Of a stretch of DNA of 5,332 bases, positions 5,250 through 5,332 are shown in pieces (the first letter of the stretch is position 1; each line of letters opens with the position of its first letter). The translations under genes and the position numbers were made by a program. The stretch is taken from contig SLAN01000164.1 in NCBI GenBank assembly GCA_007126865.1, forward strand, positions 1-5,332. Reading direction: 5' to 3'. Below the pieces are notes generated by a model that was not told the origin of the DNA, ran no database searches, and was given only the letters and a program-made list of their open reading frames with translations. The stretch comes from Spirochaetales bacterium (GTDB taxonomy: Bacteria; Spirochaetota; Spirochaetia; DSM-27196; SKKC01).

Positions 5250-5332
5250 GTGAATGCGGTCAATTTGATCTTCGGCACGACTAATACGCTGCCGGTAGGT
5301 ACACCGACACACATATTCGAGCGCGTATACCA
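5250..5332 (+). CDS. Start of a GH57-like glycoside hydrolase / glucanotransferase (3' end outside window)
   Basis: Only the first 27 codons are visible. GTG 5250 is the first possible start after an in-frame TAG at 5220-5222. AGGG at 5236-5239 is a somewhat distant ribosome binding site (10 bases); AAGG at 5245-5248 is too close. Residues 5-20 (NLIFGTTNTLPVGTPT) followed by HIFERVY (21-27) match the first strand and following helix of GH57 family proteins (typical form NLxFGxHNHQPVGN.D.VFE..Y), which act on alpha-glucans as amylases or 4-alpha-glucanotransferases. The conserved HQP triplet of motif I reads TLP here. As I recall, some spirochaetal GH57-like proteins have such variant motifs, so the change may be a subgroup trait. 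The call rests on a short segment. Confidence 0.55.
   Translation, partial: MNAVNLIFGTTNTLPVGTPTHIFERVY

Noticed and set aside
5212..5253. 13-codon open frame beginning ATGATG whose stop overlaps the GTG start of the GH57-like gene (GTGA)
   Set aside because: The overlap resembles a coupled leader peptide, but there is no ribosome binding site and the candidate -10 box lies inside it, so it may not be transcribed.

Overview
The window looks like chromosomal DNA of a moderately GC-rich spirochaete (Spirochaetaceae-like). This lineage is inferred from family recall, not from a search. The supports are a P-loop ATPase fused to an Asp23/Gls24-like domain, a YuiD-type divergent PAP2 protein, and the start of a GH57-like glycoside hydrolase whose N-terminus reads like spirochaetal members. 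No mobile element, CRISPR array, tRNA or rRNA was seen.

Layout: positions 1-3197 hold three minus-strand genes. From left to right they are the 5' part of an exported Peptidase_MA-like protein with a broken metal site (runs off the left edge), the ATPase/Asp23-like protein, and an RluC-like 23S rRNA pseudouridine synthase. A divergent intergenic region (3198-3338) separates them from a plus-strand pair: a DUF212/YuiD membrane protein, then, nine bases after its stop, an unrecognised four-TM protein that looks internally duplicated. After about 117 bp without a gene, a GH57-like gene starts at 5250 and runs off the right edge.

Each minus-strand gene seems to have its own promoter. The exported protein has a good TTGACA-N17-TACGCT promoter and a GGAGG site. 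The ATPase and the pseudouridine synthase instead have -10 elements only a few bases from the start codon and no Shine-Dalgarno sequence, so their messages may be leaderless or nearly so. A 38-bp tandem repeat lies between the ATPase and the exported protein, and small hairpins lie between the synthase and the ATPase.

The points most worth a second look are a stretch of about 28 codons in the pseudouridine synthase that appears to be read in the wrong frame between two compensating indels, the lost HExxH motif in the peptidase-like protein, the ATPase-Asp23 fusion with its long charged tail, and the duplicated four-TM partner of the YuiD protein. I see no clear evidence for a wholly new multi-gene system; most of the window is ordinary chromosomal gene content.
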